A DNA stretch of 14,928 bases from Bacillota bacterium (GTDB taxonomy: Bacteria > Bacillota > Tb-RUG-66): NCBI GenBank assembly GCA_016288255.1, contig JAEEYS010000158.1:1-14928 (forward strand), given 5' to 3'. Position 1 is the first letter of the stretch. Each line of letters starts with the position of its first letter. Shown here in pieces: positions 13,125-14,928 of the stretch. Made by a program: the position numbers and the translations under genes. Under the pieces are notes generated by a model. That model made no database searches, had not been told where the DNA came from, and saw nothing but the letters and a program-made list of their open reading frames with translations.

Positions 13125-13769
13125 TTATTTTCCTGTTCTGATAAAGTTTGTGGCAATCCTGACCTCTTCTCTTTTGGGAGTCGTGATCCCTGCTTTTTCT
13201 CCCGCTTCTTTCAGTTTTAAGAACCAAGCCATGTTTCTGCCCAGCACCCGCATGATCTGGAGTCCTTCCTGATCCTGCGTCACTTCTTCCGGCGCGCTTC
13301 CATGCACCATATTCCAATAGCGGGAAGAAATGACAGGCATTTCACTATACAAAAAATATTTGTTCATTTGATCCAGCGCCGATGTGGTTCCGGCTCTTCT
13401 GGCAGATACCACCGCTGCCGCAGGTTTGTACCGAAACGGATGGGGATCCTGCGCGGAAGAAGAAAAGAACACACGGTCCATAAAGCTCATCACGTTTCCG
13501 TTCATGCCGGAAAAATAGACCGGCGACCCAAAAATAAATCCGTCATACTGTACCGCCAGCTCCGTAAACTCATTCACGCAGTCTTGAAACATGCATTTTC
13601 TTTTCATGGTGCACACATAACACCCTTTACACCCGACGATATCTTGATTTCCTACCCAGTAAAAATCCGACTGGATCCCTTCTTCTTCCAGTGTTTTTTG
13701 CACTTCCGCCAGTGCTGTATAGGTACATCCCTTTTGATGAGGACTTCCGTTTACCAACAATACTTTCAT
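13125..13769 (-). CDS. Iron-sulfur flavoprotein (Isf-type, NADPH-dependent FMN reductase fold)
   Basis: The 214-aa flavodoxin-fold protein starts KVLLVNGSPHQKGCTYTAL, the FMN phosphate loop. Cys47-x2-Cys50-x2-Cys53-x5-Cys59 is the compact [4Fe-4S] motif of archaeal and Clostridial iron-sulfur flavoproteins. FGSPVYFSGM at about 80-89 is the second flavin contact. Archaeal Isf reduces O2 and H2O2 to water using ferredoxin electrons, so a protective role is possible; general oxidoreductase is the safer call. I chose the ATG at 13769, which has AAGGAG seven bases upstream and begins at the conserved beta strand; the reading upstream to 13823 is a low-complexity basic stretch. It follows the CMD-like gene after 28 bases. 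Confidence 0.9.
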   Translation of the reverse strand: MKVLLVNGSPHQKGCTYTALAEVQKTLEEEGIQSDFYWVGNQDIVGCKGCYVCTMKRKCMFQDCVNEFTELAVQYDGFIFGSPVYFSGMNGNVMSFMDRVFFSSSAQDPHPFRYKPAAAVVSARRAGTTSALDQMNKYFLYSEMPVISSRYWNMVHGSAPEEVTQDQEGLQIMRVLGRNMAWFLKLKEAGEKAGITTPKREEVRIATNFIRTGK

Positions 13770-13797
13770 TGATTTTCTCCTTGTTCTGTTTTTTGTT

Positions 13798-14121
13798 TTA
13801 TTCTTTCCCGTATACTTCTTCAATGAGCGGGAACGTGCTCCACGCTTTCGGCCATCCGCAATAAAAAGCCAGCTGCGTCACGATCTCTACCGCTTCTTCT
13901 TTGGTGATGCCATGCTCTTTCCCTATAGTAAGGTGCGCCTTTAACTGCGGATACTGCCCCGCTGAAAAAAGCGCCGCAATAGTGATCATACTGCGGTCCC
14001 TCGGACTCAATTCCGTTTCTCTCGCCCACACTTCTCCAAACAGTACATCGTCATTCAATTCTGCAAATTTCGGCGCCAGTTTTCCCAAAATATCCCGGCC
14101 TGCCGTTTGTTTTTTTGCCAT
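13798..14121 (-). CDS. Carboxymuconolactone decarboxylase-like protein
   Basis: The 107-aa protein matches the all-helical carboxymuconolactone decarboxylase/AhpD-like fold: the SPRDRSMITIAALFSAGQYPQLKAHL stretch at 39-64, then GITKEEAVEIVTQLAFYCGWPKAWS at 71-95. There is only one Cys (Cys88) and no CxxC pair, so an AhpD-type peroxidase reaction is unlikely; true aromatic degradation is also unlikely in this setting. Such small proteins are common next to oxidoreductases in Clostridia, with unknown reaction. The ATG at 14121 is preceded by GAAGGTG; a GTG at 14154 would add 11 residues and cannot be excluded. It is first of the redox cluster, 108 bases after the lipoprotein gene, in a gap where I see no clear promoter. 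Confidence 0.88.
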   Translation of the reverse strand: MAKKQTAGRDILGKLAPKFAELNDDVLFGEVWARETELSPRDRSMITIAALFSAGQYPQLKAHLTIGKEHGITKEEAVEIVTQLAFYCGWPKAWSTFPLIEEVYGKE

Positions 14122-14229
14122 ATCAAGCACCTTCTTTCTCTCTATCTTTATCACAAACTCCTGTCACAGTTTTGATCTGTCCGCTGATCTTTCACCCTTT
14201 TGTTCTGGGAGCCTCTTCTCTGCCGCTTT

Positions 14230-14775
14230 TTATTTTACTGCGGTGATCGTAATATTCCCTGTCAAGTTCTGGATCTTTTCTGCTCCGGAAACCGCTTCTC
14301 CCAAAAGATATAATCCGGAATAAGCGTCAAACGCGTCATAATACATAACAACGTCTCCCCAGGGAGAAAAATAAGCGAGTATCCCTATACCGCCGCTTCC
14401 TTCGGATACATTTGAAACGTCTAATTTTTCCGAAGGATAAAATATTTTTTCATTGTTGCTATAGTTTTCCACTTCTGTCGTAAGCGGAAGCATTTGATAG
14501 AGGCTTTCTGCCGCGGAGCTGTCATTGAGCTGAAAAATGATCTCATTTGTACCATCTGAAACCAAAATTCTTTTCTCGTTTTTTTCCTGCTCTTTTTCTC
14601 CGTCCGCGCCTTCCTCGTTTTCCTTCAGATCTCCTGTTCCTTCTGTCTTTTCCTGCTTTTCTGTGTCCGTCTCTTCTGCTTTTATCTCACCTGTATCGGG
14701 CTGCTTTTCGCAAGCCGCGCAAAATAGCAGTACGATCAATAGAAAAAGACAGAATAGTTTTATTTTTTTACTCAT
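14230..14775 (-). CDS. Lipoprotein with cyclophilin-like domain
   Basis: The 181-aa protein has a hydrophobic signal ending CAAC; Cys22 is the likely lipid-bearing residue, although a Cys at -3 is unusual in a lipobox. Residues 23-68 are a Glu/Lys/Gly-rich linker. Residues 69-179 look like the small cyclophilin-like fold seen in many Clostridial proteins of unknown function: GTNEIIFQLNDSSAAESLYQMLPL, then FYPSEKLDVS, then the LAYFSPWGDVVMYYDAF stretch. No peptidyl-prolyl isomerase activity should be assumed. The start ATG has a strong GAGGAGGGG site. It lies 41 bases after the partial SIMPL-like gene, and probably shares its transcript. Confidence 0.82.
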   Translation of the reverse strand: MSKKIKLFCLFLLIVLLFCAACEKQPDTGEIKAEETDTEKQEKTEGTGDLKENEEGADGEKEQEKNEKRILVSDGTNEIIFQLNDSSAAESLYQMLPLTTEVENYSNNEKIFYPSEKLDVSNVSEGSGGIGILAYFSPWGDVVMYYDAFDAYSGLYLLGEAVSGAEKIQNLTGNITITAVK

Positions 14776-14816
14776 GATACCCCTCCTCTTCGTTCTATTG
14801 ATCTTTTTCGATGTTG

Positions 14817-14928
14817 CTACGCGATCTTCCAGATCACCGTAACTTTTTCTTCCACAGTAATGTCGTCCGCTTCTATGTCGATGTCATAGCTGCTTCCGGC
14901 AGACACTGCTTTTGGCGCAGGCATCCGC
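14817..14928 (-). CDS. 3' end of a probable SIMPL/DUF541-domain protein (partial)
   Basis: The last 36 codons and TAG stop (14817-14819) of a gene that enters from the right edge. The frame is open through the edge and ends SYDIDIEADDITVEEKVTVIWKIA. A hydrophobic alternating strand after an Ile-x-x-x-(Asp/Gly)-x-Ile turn at the very C terminus resembles the end of SIMPL (DUF541) proteins, which are usually secreted or membrane-anchored. The fragment is short, so the family call is tentative; the coding call rests on the in-frame end and the downstream gene spacing. Confidence 0.55.
   Translation of the reverse strand, partial: RMPAPKAVSAGSSYDIDIEADDITVEEKVTVIWKIA

Noticed and set aside
13798..14121. 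AhpD-type alkylhydroperoxidase
   Set aside because: The catalytic CxxC pair is absent; only one Cys is present.
1..14928. Mobile elements, phage genes, CRISPR arrays, tRNA or rRNA genes
   Set aside because: I saw no transposase or integrase motif, no regularly spaced repeats and no recognisable stable RNA; the gene content looks like ordinary chromosome.

Overview
The window looks like chromosome from an anaerobic Bacillota of the class Clostridia, possibly Lachnospiraceae-like. The signs are strong AGGAGG-type ribosome sites, moderate-to-low GC, an Rrf2/IscR-controlled isc-type iron-sulfur operon without hscBA or ferredoxin, a HydE [FeFe]-hydrogenase maturase, a rubredoxin fusion, flavodoxins and an ECF sigma factor with a zinc-type anti-sigma factor. 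I see no IS element, phage gene, CRISPR array, tRNA or rRNA. The genus cannot be fixed from the sequence alone.

Layout. Bases 1-2150 (+ strand) hold a four-helix membrane protein with a long acidic repeat tail, its terminator, then a metallo-beta-lactamase/rubredoxin fusion with its own promoter and a strong terminator. A pyrimidine-rich spacer with a 37/38-bp tandem repeat (about 2148-2335) separates it from convergent - strand genes, and everything from 2387 to the right edge is on the - strand.

Bases 2336-7900 form a sulfur/iron-sulfur operon, transcribed leftward: promoter and candidate operator (7840-7899), a 40-codon cysteine-containing leader ORF that I read directly from the sequence (7665-7787), cysK, an intergenic hairpin/T-tract, nifS/iscS, iscU, hydE, mnmA, an IscR-like Rrf2 regulator, and a final terminator. 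Cysteine made by CysK is the sulfur source for the desulfurase. The sulfur then goes to IscU for cluster assembly and to MnmA for tRNA thiolation. HydE is a radical SAM enzyme that itself needs a [4Fe-4S] cluster. The regulator carries a Cys triad like the one that binds [2Fe-2S] in IscR, so a cluster-sensing feedback loop on the operon is likely.

Bases 8076-9645 hold an ECF sigma/anti-sigma pair with overlapping genes and a terminator. Bases 9662-10345 hold a TfoX_N-DUF1905 fusion gene. Bases 10384-14121 hold a redox cluster, transcribed leftward: a carboxymuconolactone-decarboxylase-like protein, an Isf-type iron-sulfur flavoprotein, an iron-dependent alcohol dehydrogenase, a DUF4300-like lipoprotein and a flavodoxin. 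Bases 14230-14928 hold a cyclophilin-like lipoprotein and the 3' end of a probable SIMPL (DUF541) gene.

The most interesting item is the control region of the isc operon: a short ORF with a perfect ribosome site and tandem Cys codons inside a small inverted repeat just before cysK, a candidate Rrf2 operator on the promoter, and a hairpin/T-tract between cysK and nifS. The placement of hydE inside the core isc operon is the second.
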